A stretch of 64,000 nt of DNA. Source: Massilia varians (GTDB lineage Bacteria > Pseudomonadota > Gammaproteobacteria > Burkholderiales > Burkholderiaceae_D). Below, piece after piece: positions 53,214 to 61,576 of this stretch (the first letter of the stretch is position 1; every line of letters begins with the position of its first letter). Under the pieces are notes generated by a model. It searched no databases, was not told where the DNA came from, and saw only the letters and a program-made list of their open reading frames with translations. The position numbers were made by a program, and so were the translations under genes. The stretch lies in assembly GCF_027923905.1 (NCBI RefSeq), contig NZ_AP026966.1, positions 4,031,001-4,095,000 on the forward strand, in the 5' to 3' direction.

Positions 53214-54029
53214 TCACCTGGCCGCTTTCGCGGACGGATAGAAGACCTGCTCGCCGCCCGCCTTGAACGAGGCGATCAGCCCCTGCCCTTCAGGTGAGGT
53301 CATCCACTCGACCAGCTGCATCGCGCCCTTGTAGTTGACGTGCTTGTGGCGCTCGGGATTGACGGCGATGATGCCGTAGGGGTTGAACATCTTCGGGTCG
53401 CCCTCGACCGCGATCTGCAGGCCGGTCTTGGCCTTGTAGGCGACATAGGTGGCGCGGTCGGTCAAGGTGTACGCGTTCATTTCCGCCGCCATGTTCAGCA
53501 CTTCGCCCATGCCCAGCCCGGCGGAGATATAGGCGGCGCCCTGCGGCTGGGCGCCGGCCTGCTTCCAGTAGGCCTTCTCCATCTGGTCGGTGCCCGAGTT
53601 GTCGCCGCGCGAGACGAAACGCGCCCGGCTATCGGCGATCTTCTTCATCGCCGCGAGCACGTCCTTGCTGCCCTTGATGCCGGCCGGGTCGCTCACCGGA
53701 CCGACCAGGATGAAGTCGTTGTACATCACGTCGCGGCGGTTGACGCCATGGCCTTCGGCGACGAACTTGTCTTCCGCCGCGCGGGCATGGACCAGGGTCA
53801 CGTCGACGTCGCCGTTCTTCGCCAGCTCGAGGGCCTTGCCGGTGCCGACCGAGATCACGTTGACCTTCGAATTGGTCTTGCTCTCGAACTTGGGCAGCAG
53901 GTATTGCAGCAGGCCCGAGTTCTCGGTGCTGGTGGTGGTCGAGAGCTTGATGACCTGCTGGGCCAGGACGGGCGCCGTGGCGGCGAGCAGGAAGCCCAGC
54001 AGGGCAAGCTGTTTGTTCAGGAAGCGCAT
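53214..54029 (-). CDS. TupA-like tungstate/oxyanion-binding periplasmic protein
   Basis: 271 aa. Signal peptide ending APVLAQQ. The family motif IKLSTTTSTENSGLLQYLLPKFE lies at the mature N-terminus; SVGTGKALELAKNGDVDVTLVHARAAE and FVSRGDNSGTDQMEK line the anion site. TupA normally feeds a TupBC permease, which is absent here. Second gene of a pair. Confidence 0.87.
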   Translation of the reverse strand: MRFLNKQLALLGFLLAATAPVLAQQVIKLSTTTSTENSGLLQYLLPKFESKTNSKVNVISVGTGKALELAKNGDVDVTLVHARAAEDKFVAEGHGVNRRDVMYNDFILVGPVSDPAGIKGSKDVLAAMKKIADSRARFVSRGDNSGTDQMEKAYWKQAGAQPQGAAYISAGLGMGEVLNMAAEMNAYTLTDRATYVAYKAKTGLQIAVEGDPKMFNPYGIIAVNPERHKHVNYKGAMQLVEWMTSPEGQGLIASFKAGGEQVFYPSAKAAR

Positions 54030-54053
54030 GGGTAGTAGTCCTTTCTAATGAAT

Positions 54054-54863
54054 CTAGTGAAATCCATGTTGGCGCAGGATCGCCTGCCCGGCTGGACCCA
54101 GCACGAACCCGAGCAGGCGCTCGCCCTCGGCGGAACCGCTGCGCGCGGCGATGCCATAGCTGCTGCGCACGTTCAGGGCGTCGGGAATGCGCAGGATCTC
54201 GAGGCGCGGGACGGCCTGCTTCGTCAGTACCGCATTGGTGCAGTACATGACGTAGGCATCGGCCTTGTCCTGTTCGAATGCCGTCACATAGGGCAGCGTG
54301 CTGTCCGGCGCCAGCTCGGCGGTGCCGGATAGCTTGAGGGCCTTGGCATCGAGGATGGCGTACAGGCCCGGCTGGCGCCCGTCCGCCTTGCGGAAGAACT
54401 GCCAGGTGTAGTCGCCCATCGGATCGCTGCCGGGGGTGGAGGTCGCCAGCCGCAGCGTGGGCTTGCCCAGTTCACCCAGCAGATTCTCGGAGCGCAGCTT
54501 CAATTCGGGCCTGCTGACGACGCACAGCGCGTTGTGCGTGAACACGGCCGGCTCGCCCAGCAGTCCCTGCCGCGCCAGCGCCGCGGTATGCTCGCTCGAC
54601 GCCGATGCGAACACGTCCACCGCGCGCCCGCCTTCGATGTCCTTGCGCAGCTTACCGGACGGACCGTACACGGCGCTGAACGCCGCGCCGCCGCCGGCAC
54701 GGTAGGCTGCCAGCAGCTCGCCCATCGCGGCGCGCAGACTGCCGGCGGCCAGCAGCACCGGCTGGGAAGGCGCATCGCCTGCCGCCGACTGGGCCATGGC
54801 GCCCGGTGCCTGGAGCGCTGCCAGCAGCACCCAGGCCGCATGTCGTACGCGATGCTGTCGCAT
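54054..54863 (-). CDS. ModA-like molybdate/oxyanion-binding periplasmic protein
   Basis: 269 aa. Signal peptide MRQHRVRHAAWVLLAALQAPGAMAQ. ModA wording: LLAAGSLRAAMGELLAAY, YGPSGKLRKDIEGGRAVDVFASASSEH, LATSTPGSDPMGDYTWQFF. The ligand loop ASAS-type differs from canonical ModA, so the anion is uncertain. No permease or ATPase gene nearby; divergent from the ModE-type regulator. Confidence 0.82.
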   Translation of the reverse strand: MRQHRVRHAAWVLLAALQAPGAMAQSAAGDAPSQPVLLAAGSLRAAMGELLAAYRAGGGAAFSAVYGPSGKLRKDIEGGRAVDVFASASSEHTAALARQGLLGEPAVFTHNALCVVSRPELKLRSENLLGELGKPTLRLATSTPGSDPMGDYTWQFFRKADGRQPGLYAILDAKALKLSGTAELAPDSTLPYVTAFEQDKADAYVMYCTNAVLTKQAVPRLEILRIPDALNVRSSYGIAARSGSAEGERLLGFVLGPAGQAILRQHGFH

Positions 54864-54903
54864 TCTTGCCCCATCCGTGGTTGTGGATGCGCCATCCTAA
54901 GCT

Positions 54904-54924
54904 ATACTGAAAAACTTTCAATAT
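54904..54924. promoter_or_regulatory. Palindromic operator candidate for the ModE-type regulator
   Basis: ATACTGAAA-AAC-TTTCAATAT, an imperfect dyad with 8 of 9 matched bases per arm, centred in the 75-base gap between the divergent ModA-like gene and the regulator. An AT-rich island in GC-rich DNA; E. coli ModE sites are not identical to this. Confidence 0.6.
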
Positions 54925-54938
54925 GAATAAGTTTGCAT

Positions 54939-56054
54939 ATGTTGCGCATCAAGCTGTCCTACACCTTCGACGATGCGGCAGTCACCGGACAGCAGCTCGG
55001 CAATCCCTTGTTCGATATCCTGGGCGCCATCCATGCGTGCGGATCGGTGGGCGCGGCGGCGGCGCAGCTCGGGCTGTCCTACCGCCACATCTGGGGCGAA
55101 CTGAAGCGCTTCGAGACGGCGCTGCGGGCCGACCTGATCGTCTGGGAACGGGGCAAGCGGGCGCGCCTGTCGCCCTTCGGCGAGAAGCTGCTGTTCGCCG
55201 AGCGGCGCGCGCGCATGCGGGTGCAGCCGCAGGTCGACAACCTGATCGCCGAAATGGAGCGCGAATTCGCCCTCGCCTTCGATCCGCAGGCGCACGTGAT
55301 TCCCATGTACGCCAGCCATGACCTGGCCCTGCCGCGCCTGAAGGAATTCATGGCGCGCGACGCCAAGCTGCACCTGGACCTGCAATACCGCGGCAGCCTC
55401 GAATGCATCGCCGCCCTGTCGCGCGGCGACTGCCTGCTGGCGGGCTTCCATGTGAGCGAAGACCATGCGCCCGGCAGCATGACGCACCAGGCCTTCAAGT
55501 CCATGCTCAAGCCGGGCCGCCACAAGCTGATCAACTTCGTGGGCAGGCAGCAGGGCCTGATGGTGGCCGCCGGGAACCCGAAAGGCATCCACGGCGTCGA
55601 AGACCTGCGCCGCGCCGGCGTGCGCTTCGTGAACCGCCAGGGCGGCTCCGGCACCCGCGTCACCGTCGAGCAGCTGCTGGCCAAGGCCGGCGTGCAGCCC
55701 GCCGAGGTCGACGGCTTCGACCATGCCGAGCCGACCCATCTGGCCGTCGCCGCCAGCGTCGCATCGAACGTGGCCGATGCCGGCTTCGGCATCCAGGCCG
55801 CCGCCGCGGCCTTCGGGCTGGCCTTCGTCCCGGTGATCCGCGAGCAGTATTATTTCGTCTGCCTGAAGGAGGCGGTGGACCAGCCGCCCATCAGCACGCT
55901 GCGCGAGCTGCTGCGGCGCAGCGAGTGGCAGGCCTTGATCGCGGACCTGCCCGGCTACGACATCCAGCATGCCGGCGAAGTGGTGGCGCTGCGGCGCGCC
56001 TTCCCCTGGTATGCCTTCCGCACGCCGAAACGGCAGATGGCGTCCTGCACGTGA
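54939..56054 (+). CDS. ModE-type helix-turn-helix regulator fused to a periplasmic-binding-like domain
   Basis: 371 aa. ModE/LysR-like winged helix in 1-105 (LFDILGAIHACGSVGAAAAQLGLSYRHIWGELKRFE, WERGKRARLSPFGEKLL), followed by a PBP-like domain (about 120-355) with MYASHDLALPRLKEFM, GFHVSEDH, FVNRQGGSGTRVTVEQLL and VAASVASNVADAGFGIQAAA. The PBP domain replaces the molbindin domain of E. coli ModE and is expected to bind molybdate/tungstate or the cofactor. ATG 54939 chosen over TTG two codons upstream. Confidence 0.88.
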   Translation: MLRIKLSYTFDDAAVTGQQLGNPLFDILGAIHACGSVGAAAAQLGLSYRHIWGELKRFETALRADLIVWERGKRARLSPFGEKLLFAERRARMRVQPQVDNLIAEMEREFALAFDPQAHVIPMYASHDLALPRLKEFMARDAKLHLDLQYRGSLECIAALSRGDCLLAGFHVSEDHAPGSMTHQAFKSMLKPGRHKLINFVGRQQGLMVAAGNPKGIHGVEDLRRAGVRFVNRQGGSGTRVTVEQLLAKAGVQPAEVDGFDHAEPTHLAVAASVASNVADAGFGIQAAAAAFGLAFVPVIREQYYFVCLKEAVDQPPISTLRELLRRSEWQALIADLPGYDIQHAGEVVALRRAFPWYAFRTPKRQMASCT

Positions 56055-56102
56055 AACGGGCTGCACGTACAATAGCGTGCATTCCCGTTTTTGCTGCCGC
56101 CG

Positions 56103-56678
56103 ATGTCCCTCAACACCATCGAGATCAACCGCTTGATGAACCGCTTCGACAGCCATGACAGCGTCTGGCTGTTCGGCTACGGTTCCCTGATCTTCAAGGC
56201 CGACTTCCCCTTCATCGAACGCCGTCCCGCCTCCATCGCCGGCTGGAGCCGCCGCTTCTGGCAGGGCTCGCACGACCACCGCGGCACCGAAAGCGCCCCG
56301 GGCCGGGTCCTGACCCTGGTGCCAGAAGAAGGCGCCACCTGCCACGGCATGGCCTACCTGGTCACGCCCGAGGAGTTCGCCCACCTCGACCACCGCGAAA
56401 AAAACGGCTACCTGCGCCTGGCCACCGAGATGACGTTCGAGGACGGCGGCAGGCTTGAGGGCATCGTCTACATCGCCACCGCCGACAACGCGGCCTACCT
56501 GGGGCCGGCCAGCGAGCGCGACATCGCGCGCCAGATCGCCACGGCGCACGGCCCGAGCGGGCCGAACAGCGAGTACCTGCTGGAACTGGCGCGCGCGCTG
56601 CGCGAACTGGGCAAGCACGACGAACACGTGCATGCCATCGAAGGCCACCTGGAAGAATTCACCCGGGCCGCGCGCTGA
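56103..56678 (+). CDS. ChaC-type gamma-glutamylcyclotransferase
   Basis: 191 aa. VWLFGYGSLIFKADFPFIERRPASIAGWSRRFW is the ChaC glycine-rich substrate loop, and the catalytic Glu lies in LDHREKNGYLR. Degrades glutathione to 5-oxoproline and Cys-Gly. Its 3' end overlaps the convergent P450 gene by 20 bases. Start at ATG 56103; a Met 11 residues in is possible. Confidence 0.9.
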   Translation: MSLNTIEINRLMNRFDSHDSVWLFGYGSLIFKADFPFIERRPASIAGWSRRFWQGSHDHRGTESAPGRVLTLVPEEGATCHGMAYLVTPEEFAHLDHREKNGYLRLATEMTFEDGGRLEGIVYIATADNAAYLGPASERDIARQIATAHGPSGPNSEYLLELARALRELGKHDEHVHAIEGHLEEFTRAAR

Positions 56679-58104
56679 GCTTGCGTCGCTCCACCTTGAG
56701 CAGCAAGCGGACTTTCGGGCGCAAGGAGATATTCAGCACCGCCTCCGGCTCCGTCATCCCCTCTCCCTTCGCGAGCGTAAAACGCTGCAGCAGCATCGCC
56801 GCCACCACCGTCATCTCCGCCAGCGCCAGGTGCTGCCCCAGGCACACCCGCGGTCCGGTCCCGAAAGGCATGAAGGCCCCGCGCGGGATAGGCGGCGCAT
56901 CCGCCCCGAAGCGCTCCGGCTGGAATTCATCCGGCGCCGGGAACCAGCGGGCGTCGCGGTGCATCAGGAACAGCGGGATCATGAACATGGTCCGTGCCGG
57001 CATAGTCCAGCCGCCCAGGGTGAACGCCCGCGTCGAACGGCGGCTCATCAGGATCGGCGCGGCCGGGTACAGACGCATCGTCTCGTTCAGGGTCCGGGCC
57101 AGGTAGGCGAGCCGCGGCAACGCCTCCTCGCCGGGGACGGCGCCCTGCAGCACCGCGTCGACCTCGCGCCGCGCCTTCTCCTGCGCCGCCGGATTGGCCG
57201 CCATGCACCAGGCCCACCAGCTCAGGCTTGCCGCCGTGGTCTCGTGCCCGGCAATGAAGGCCGTCATGCATTCGTCGCGCACCGCCGACAAGGGCCAGGC
57301 GGCCGCGTCCTGCCGGTGCAGCTCCAGCAGGCAGCTCAGCAGGTCCTGCGGCCAGACGTCGAGCGGCAAGGCCAGGCGGGCCTGGACATGGCGCGCGATC
57401 AGCGCCGTCAGCATGGCGCGCACCTGCCGCTTGCGGCGCTGCCATGGTAGCCAGTCGGGGCTGCTTACGGGCCAGAACATCTCGGCATTGGCGGCCACCA
57501 GCGCCTCCTGCACCGCGCTCTCCAGCGCGCGCGCATCAGGGCCGATCTCGGATGAGAACATCATGCGTTGAATCACGTCCATCGCCAGCGAGGTCAGCGC
57601 GCTTTCGATCGGCATCGCTTCTCCCGGCTGCCAGCCTGCCATTGCCGCCTCGGCTGCCGCCGCGATCGTCATAACGAAGGCCTTGACCGACTTCGGCGCG
57701 AACGCCGGCTGCAGCGCCTGGCGTTTCGCGGTCCAGCCCTTGCCCTCCGCGACCAGGACGCTGTCGCCCTGCAGATAGGCGAAGATGTCGATCCCGCGTT
57801 CCCAGCGCCGGACCGCGTCATGCTGACCCACCAGCAGCTCGCGCACCAGTTGCGGGTCGGTGACCACGACCTCGTGCTCCGGCCACACGCGCAGGTGGAC
57901 CACGTCGCCATACGCCTGGCGCCAGCTCGCCAGGCTGCCGGGCAGGTCGCGCGCCATGGGCGCCAGCAGGCCCCAGCCGGTCAGGCCTGATGGCGGACCG
58001 GGCGGCCAGGCGCCGGACGGATGCCGGGTTGGCGCCGGATCGACGGAAGCGGGCGGCGTGCCATCCGCATGGAAGGGGCAGCGGGAGGTGTCGGGCGTAT
58101 TCAT
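56659..58104 (-). CDS. Cytochrome P450
   Basis: 481 aa, soluble bacterial type. I-helix FIAGHETTAASL with the oxygen-activating Thr, K-helix ExxR in LNETMRLYP, PERF motif FQPERFGADAP, heme loop FGTGPRVCLGQHLALAE with the axial Cys. The C-terminal phrase suggests the CYP4/CYP102-like long-chain group, but this is not certain. No ferredoxin partner is adjacent. Start set at 58104 (MNTPDTSRCPFHADG); the upstream frame is Arg-rich. Confidence 0.93.
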   Translation of the reverse strand: MNTPDTSRCPFHADGTPPASVDPAPTRHPSGAWPPGPPSGLTGWGLLAPMARDLPGSLASWRQAYGDVVHLRVWPEHEVVVTDPQLVRELLVGQHDAVRRWERGIDIFAYLQGDSVLVAEGKGWTAKRQALQPAFAPKSVKAFVMTIAAAAEAAMAGWQPGEAMPIESALTSLAMDVIQRMMFSSEIGPDARALESAVQEALVAANAEMFWPVSSPDWLPWQRRKRQVRAMLTALIARHVQARLALPLDVWPQDLLSCLLELHRQDAAAWPLSAVRDECMTAFIAGHETTAASLSWWAWCMAANPAAQEKARREVDAVLQGAVPGEEALPRLAYLARTLNETMRLYPAAPILMSRRSTRAFTLGGWTMPARTMFMIPLFLMHRDARWFPAPDEFQPERFGADAPPIPRGAFMPFGTGPRVCLGQHLALAEMTVVAAMLLQRFTLAKGEGMTEPEAVLNISLRPKVRLLLKVERRKLSARPG

Positions 58105-58191
58105 GTCTCGCATTCTTCGCCGCTTTCGCCCCCGCGTCTTGAACGGAAACGACATCGACAGCCCGCGGGCGCCTGCCTATACTGCTGACTC

Positions 58192-59121
58192 ATGGCCCCC
58201 GATCGTCACGATTGCCTGCACCCCTGCCCCAACCGGCTGGCGCGCGGGCCGCGCGTATGCAACGGGGGTAAGGCGCCGCATGACCGTCTCTACCTGGCGC
58301 CGCCGGCCCTGCAGGGCGCGATGCTGGCGCTGGTCAGCCGCGACACCTCCCGCCTCCTGCTCAACGACGCCCAGCGCCTGTCGCACTTCCCCGCTTCGCC
58401 AATCGTGACGCTGTCCTGGTTCGACGGAGCCGGAATGGGATTGCTTGACCCGGACACCGGCTGGCATCCCTTCGGCGCGCAAATGATGATCTCGGGCAGC
58501 CATTCGCGCCCGCTGACCACCTGGTCGCCGACTAGCGGGCGCGGCTACATGGCCTGCTTCCAGCCGGACACCATCTCCGCCCTGTTCGGCATCGAACTGG
58601 CGGCCATCCAGGACCGCTTCCTGCCGGCGCACACGGTCCTCGGTGCCGGCTGGCAGCCCTTCCTCGATGCCCTGCTGGCCGCGCCCGACGATGCCGCCGC
58701 CATGCGCCTGCTCGAAGCGCAGCTCGGCAAGCGCTGGCGCGCCGCGCAGGGCGGCGAATCGGGCCGTCCCTCGCTGCGCCAGATGGACCGGCACTGGGTA
58801 CAGCGCCTGGCGTGGCAGGCGCACCAATGGCGCGACACGCACAGCGCGCGCCAGGTCGAGCGCCGCATCAAGTCCTTCAGCGGGCGCTCGCTGCGCGAAT
58901 GGCAGTCGCTGGTGCGCACCGAAGGCCTGTTCTTTGCTGCCCGCGAACGCTACGAGACCGGCCAGCCCTTCGACTGGGCCACGCTGGCGCTGGACGAAGG
59001 CTTCTCGGACCAGGCCCACCTGAGCCGCGTCACCCGGCAGATCTGCGGCTTTCCCCCGACCGAATTCGCCGACCGCTACATCGAGGACGAGTCGTTCTGG
59101 ATCTACCGGCTGTGGGTCTGA
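58192..59121 (+). CDS. AraC-family transcription regulator
   Basis: 309 aa. The C-terminal HTH (about 205-300: RQVERRIKSFSGRSLREWQSLVRTEGLFF, FDWATLALDEGFSDQAHLSRVTRQICGFPPTEF) is clear; the N-terminal part (about 40-160) is a divergent ligand/dimer domain. Divergent from the P450 across an 87-base gap, so probably its regulator. Confidence 0.9.
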   Translation: MAPDRHDCLHPCPNRLARGPRVCNGGKAPHDRLYLAPPALQGAMLALVSRDTSRLLLNDAQRLSHFPASPIVTLSWFDGAGMGLLDPDTGWHPFGAQMMISGSHSRPLTTWSPTSGRGYMACFQPDTISALFGIELAAIQDRFLPAHTVLGAGWQPFLDALLAAPDDAAAMRLLEAQLGKRWRAAQGGESGRPSLRQMDRHWVQRLAWQAHQWRDTHSARQVERRIKSFSGRSLREWQSLVRTEGLFFAARERYETGQPFDWATLALDEGFSDQAHLSRVTRQICGFPPTEFADRYIEDESFWIYRLWV

Positions 59122-59211
59122 AGACCGGCCGAGCGCGGCCTGAAGTCCGCTAGAATCGCTGGACCATACGGAGCGCGTCGATGCCACGCGCCATATAACA
59201 AGGAGACAGGG

Positions 59212-59685
59212 ATGTCGAAGAAGATGCTGATGGGCTTGTGCGCTTCGCTGCTACTGGCGATGCAGCCTGCCGTGGCGCAAACCAAGGCGCTTGAAGCCGC
59301 GCCGCAATACGATGCCGCGCTGGCCCAGTCGCTTGGTGCCGACGAGCGTGGCATGCGCCCCTACGTGTTTGTGATCCTCAAGACCGGCCCCAAGAACATC
59401 GAGGACAAGGCCGAGCGCGCGAAGATCTTCGAGGGCCACTTCGCCAACATGGGCAAGCTGGCGAGCGAGAAGAAACTGGTGTTCGCCGGACCGCTGGACG
59501 GCAAGGAAGGCCGCCGTGGCATTTTCGTGATCGCTACCCCGGACATCGAGGAAGCCAAGCGCTACGTGGCCACCGATCCAGTCATTTCAAGCGGGCTGAT
59601 GGAGGCCGAATACCACAAGCTCTACGGCTCGGCGGCGCTGATGATGGTGAACGACGTACACAACAAGATCCAGAAGAAGCAGTAA
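59212..59685 (+). CDS. Exported YciI-family protein
   Basis: 157 aa. Signal peptide MSKKMLMGLCASLLLAMQPAVAQ, unusual for YciI proteins. YciI-like fold in RPYVFVILKTGPKN, HFANMGKLASEKKLVFAGPL and GIFVIATPDIEEAKRYVATDPVISSGL. The family resembles muconolactone isomerases; activity unknown. Preceded by AAGGAGACAGGG. Confidence 0.85.
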   Translation: MSKKMLMGLCASLLLAMQPAVAQTKALEAAPQYDAALAQSLGADERGMRPYVFVILKTGPKNIEDKAERAKIFEGHFANMGKLASEKKLVFAGPLDGKEGRRGIFVIATPDIEEAKRYVATDPVISSGLMEAEYHKLYGSAALMMVNDVHNKIQKKQ

Positions 59686-59715
59686 GCCACCTGCCGATCT
59701 CAATCGGGCAGCCGG

Positions 59716-60903
59716 CTAGAACAGGTCCAGCTGCCCGGCTGGATTCCCGCTGCCGCCCTTGCCGGCGGCAGGCGATGGACGCGCCGGCACGGTCAGCGGC
59801 TTGCGAAACTGCGAGCCGTCCAGCCTGCCGAAGCGCCCACGAAACTCCCCCATCCCCAGCCGGTGCACCGCTTTCGAGAAGCGCTGGCGGATCAGGTCCG
59901 CCCACACGCCCTCGCCGTGCATGCGCTTGCCGAAGTCGCTGTCGTAATCCTTGCCGCCGCGCAGGTCGCGCACGCGGTTCATGACGCGCTGCGCCCGCTC
60001 GGGGAAATGCGCCTGCAGCCATTCCTGGAACAGCGGGTTGACCTCGTGCGGCAGGCGCAACACGACGTAATGGGCGCCGATGGCGCCGGCCTCAAGCGCC
60101 GCTTCCAGGATACGCTCGATCTGCGGTTCGGTGACGAAAGGAATGATGGGCGCCACGCTCACGCTGACCGGAATGCCAGCCTCGGCAAGGGTGCGGATGG
60201 TGCGCAGGCGCCGTGCCGGCGCTGCCGCGCGCGGCTCCAGCGTGCGCGCGATTTCCGGATCGAGCGTGGTCAGAGTGATGGCGGCGCAGGCCAGGTTCTT
60301 TTCCGCCATCGGCGCGATCAGGTCGATGTCGCGCTCGATGAGGGAAGACTTGGTGATGAGTCCGACCGGATGCCGGCATTCGCTCAGCACCTCGAGCACC
60401 TGGCGCGTGAGGCGCATCTCGCGCTCACAGGGTTGATACGCGTCGGTGTTGACGCCGAGGGCGATGTGCTCGGGCACGTAGCCCGGCTTGGCCAGCTCGC
60501 GCCGCAGCAGCTCGGCCGCATTCACCTTGGCGAACAGCCGGCTTTCGAAGTCGAGCCCCGGCGACAGGCCGAGGTAGCTGTGGGTGGGCCGCGCAAAACA
60601 ATAGATGCAACCGTGCTCGCAACCGCGATACGGATTCAGCGAGACGTTAAAGGGGATGTCGGGCGAAGCATTGCGCGAGAGGATGCTCTTGGCGTGCTCG
60701 TTGGTGACGAGCGTCTTGATCCCGGCAGCTTCATCCTCGTCACGCTCCCAGCCGTCGTCGAATTCTTCCCGGCCATTGACCTCGTAGCGCCCCTGCAGGT
60801 TCGATATCGCGCCCCGCCCCTTGCGCGCCGCGAGCGGACGCGGGCCGAGCATGGGCTGCTCGTCCACGGGCTGGCGCTGGCTGGGTTGGTTGCGGTCGGG
60901 CAC
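59716..60903 (-). CDS. PA0069-type radical SAM protein (SplB-related), SOS-controlled
   Basis: 395 aa. Radical SAM motif CxxxCxYC in NPYRGCEHGCIYCFARPTHSYL; SAM-binding continuation IALGVNTDAYQPCEREMRLTRQVLEVL. The group is related to spore photoproduct lyase (SplB) but the reaction is unknown. The start codon lies eight bases from a near-perfect LexA box, so expression should be induced by DNA damage. C-terminus ends GQLDLF, similar to a beta-clamp-binding pentapeptide (QLxLF), which would tie the protein to the replication clamp. Confidence 0.9.
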   Translation of the reverse strand: MPDRNQPSQRQPVDEQPMLGPRPLAARKGRGAISNLQGRYEVNGREEFDDGWERDEDEAAGIKTLVTNEHAKSILSRNASPDIPFNVSLNPYRGCEHGCIYCFARPTHSYLGLSPGLDFESRLFAKVNAAELLRRELAKPGYVPEHIALGVNTDAYQPCEREMRLTRQVLEVLSECRHPVGLITKSSLIERDIDLIAPMAEKNLACAAITLTTLDPEIARTLEPRAAAPARRLRTIRTLAEAGIPVSVSVAPIIPFVTEPQIERILEAALEAGAIGAHYVVLRLPHEVNPLFQEWLQAHFPERAQRVMNRVRDLRGGKDYDSDFGKRMHGEGVWADLIRQRFSKAVHRLGMGEFRGRFGRLDGSQFRKPLTVPARPSPAAGKGGSGNPAGQLDLF

Positions 60904-60910
60904 GTCGGCT

Positions 60911-60936
60911 CCATACTGTATATTTATACAGTATGG
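60911..60936 (-). promoter_or_regulatory. LexA (SOS) box
   Basis: Core TACTGTATATTTATACAGTA (60914-60933) contains CTGT-N8-ACAG, the E. coli-type LexA half-sites with TA on both outer flanks. The perfect dyad extends to 12-bp arms with two central bases. It lies 8 bases upstream of the radical SAM start and after the DTW gene stop. Confidence 0.93.
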
Positions 60937-60946
60937 TACGCCTCTC

Positions 60947-61576
60947 TCAACCGGATTTCAAGTCCGGCGCACCCAGCGGCACATACGCGGCCTGCTGCTG
61001 CACGAAACCGTCGAATGCCTCGAACAAGGGCTGGAAGACGGCATCATCCCCTTCCAGCTGGCCCAGCGCCAGCGCCGCCGCCTCCAGCGAAGACAGCTGG
61101 TGCGGCGCATGCGCCTTGCGGATCCGGTAATTCGACGGCGCGACGTCCACCAGCGCCAGGCGCGGCAAGGCTTGCAGGGCTGGGTTCAGGTACAGCATCT
61201 TGCGGCTCTTGCGCCAGGTGGCATCCAGCAGCACCAGGCGCAGCTGCTGCGCCTCCAGCGCTTCGAACGGCGGCGGCGCCGGCAGGCTGGGGTCGCCCGG
61301 CGTGTCCGGATACAGCAGTACCGGCACGCGGCCGTCCGCATGCAGCAGCGCATCCAGTTCGGCGCGGTCGAAAGCCTCACCCACCGCAAGCCTGCTGCCG
61401 GCCACGCTCAGGTGCAGCAGGCGCGCGCTGTTCTTGGCGTTGGCCACTTCCAGCGGATGCTGCAGCACCAGCAGCGCGGCACGCGGCGCGACATGGGTGA
61501 TCCAGCGGCAGATGCAGGCCGACTGCGCGCGCAGACAGGTCGGGCAGCGCGCACGCTTTACTGATACATCGCTCAT
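60947..61576 (-). CDS. DTW-domain tRNA-uridine aminocarboxypropyltransferase (TapT/YfiP-like)
   Basis: 209 aa. N-terminal zinc-like Cys cluster (RARCPTCLRAQSACICRW), then the DTW motif as LVLLDATWRKSRKMLYLNP and SNYRIRKAHAPHQLSSLEAAALAL. TapT makes acp3U in tRNA at position 47. Start at 61576 overlaps the outer membrane factor stop (ATGA). Confidence 0.92.
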   Translation of the reverse strand: MSDVSVKRARCPTCLRAQSACICRWITHVAPRAALLVLQHPLEVANAKNSARLLHLSVAGSRLAVGEAFDRAELDALLHADGRVPVLLYPDTPGDPSLPAPPPFEALEAQQLRLVLLDATWRKSRKMLYLNPALQALPRLALVDVAPSNYRIRKAHAPHQLSSLEAAALALGQLEGDDAVFQPLFEAFDGFVQQQAAYVPLGAPDLKSG

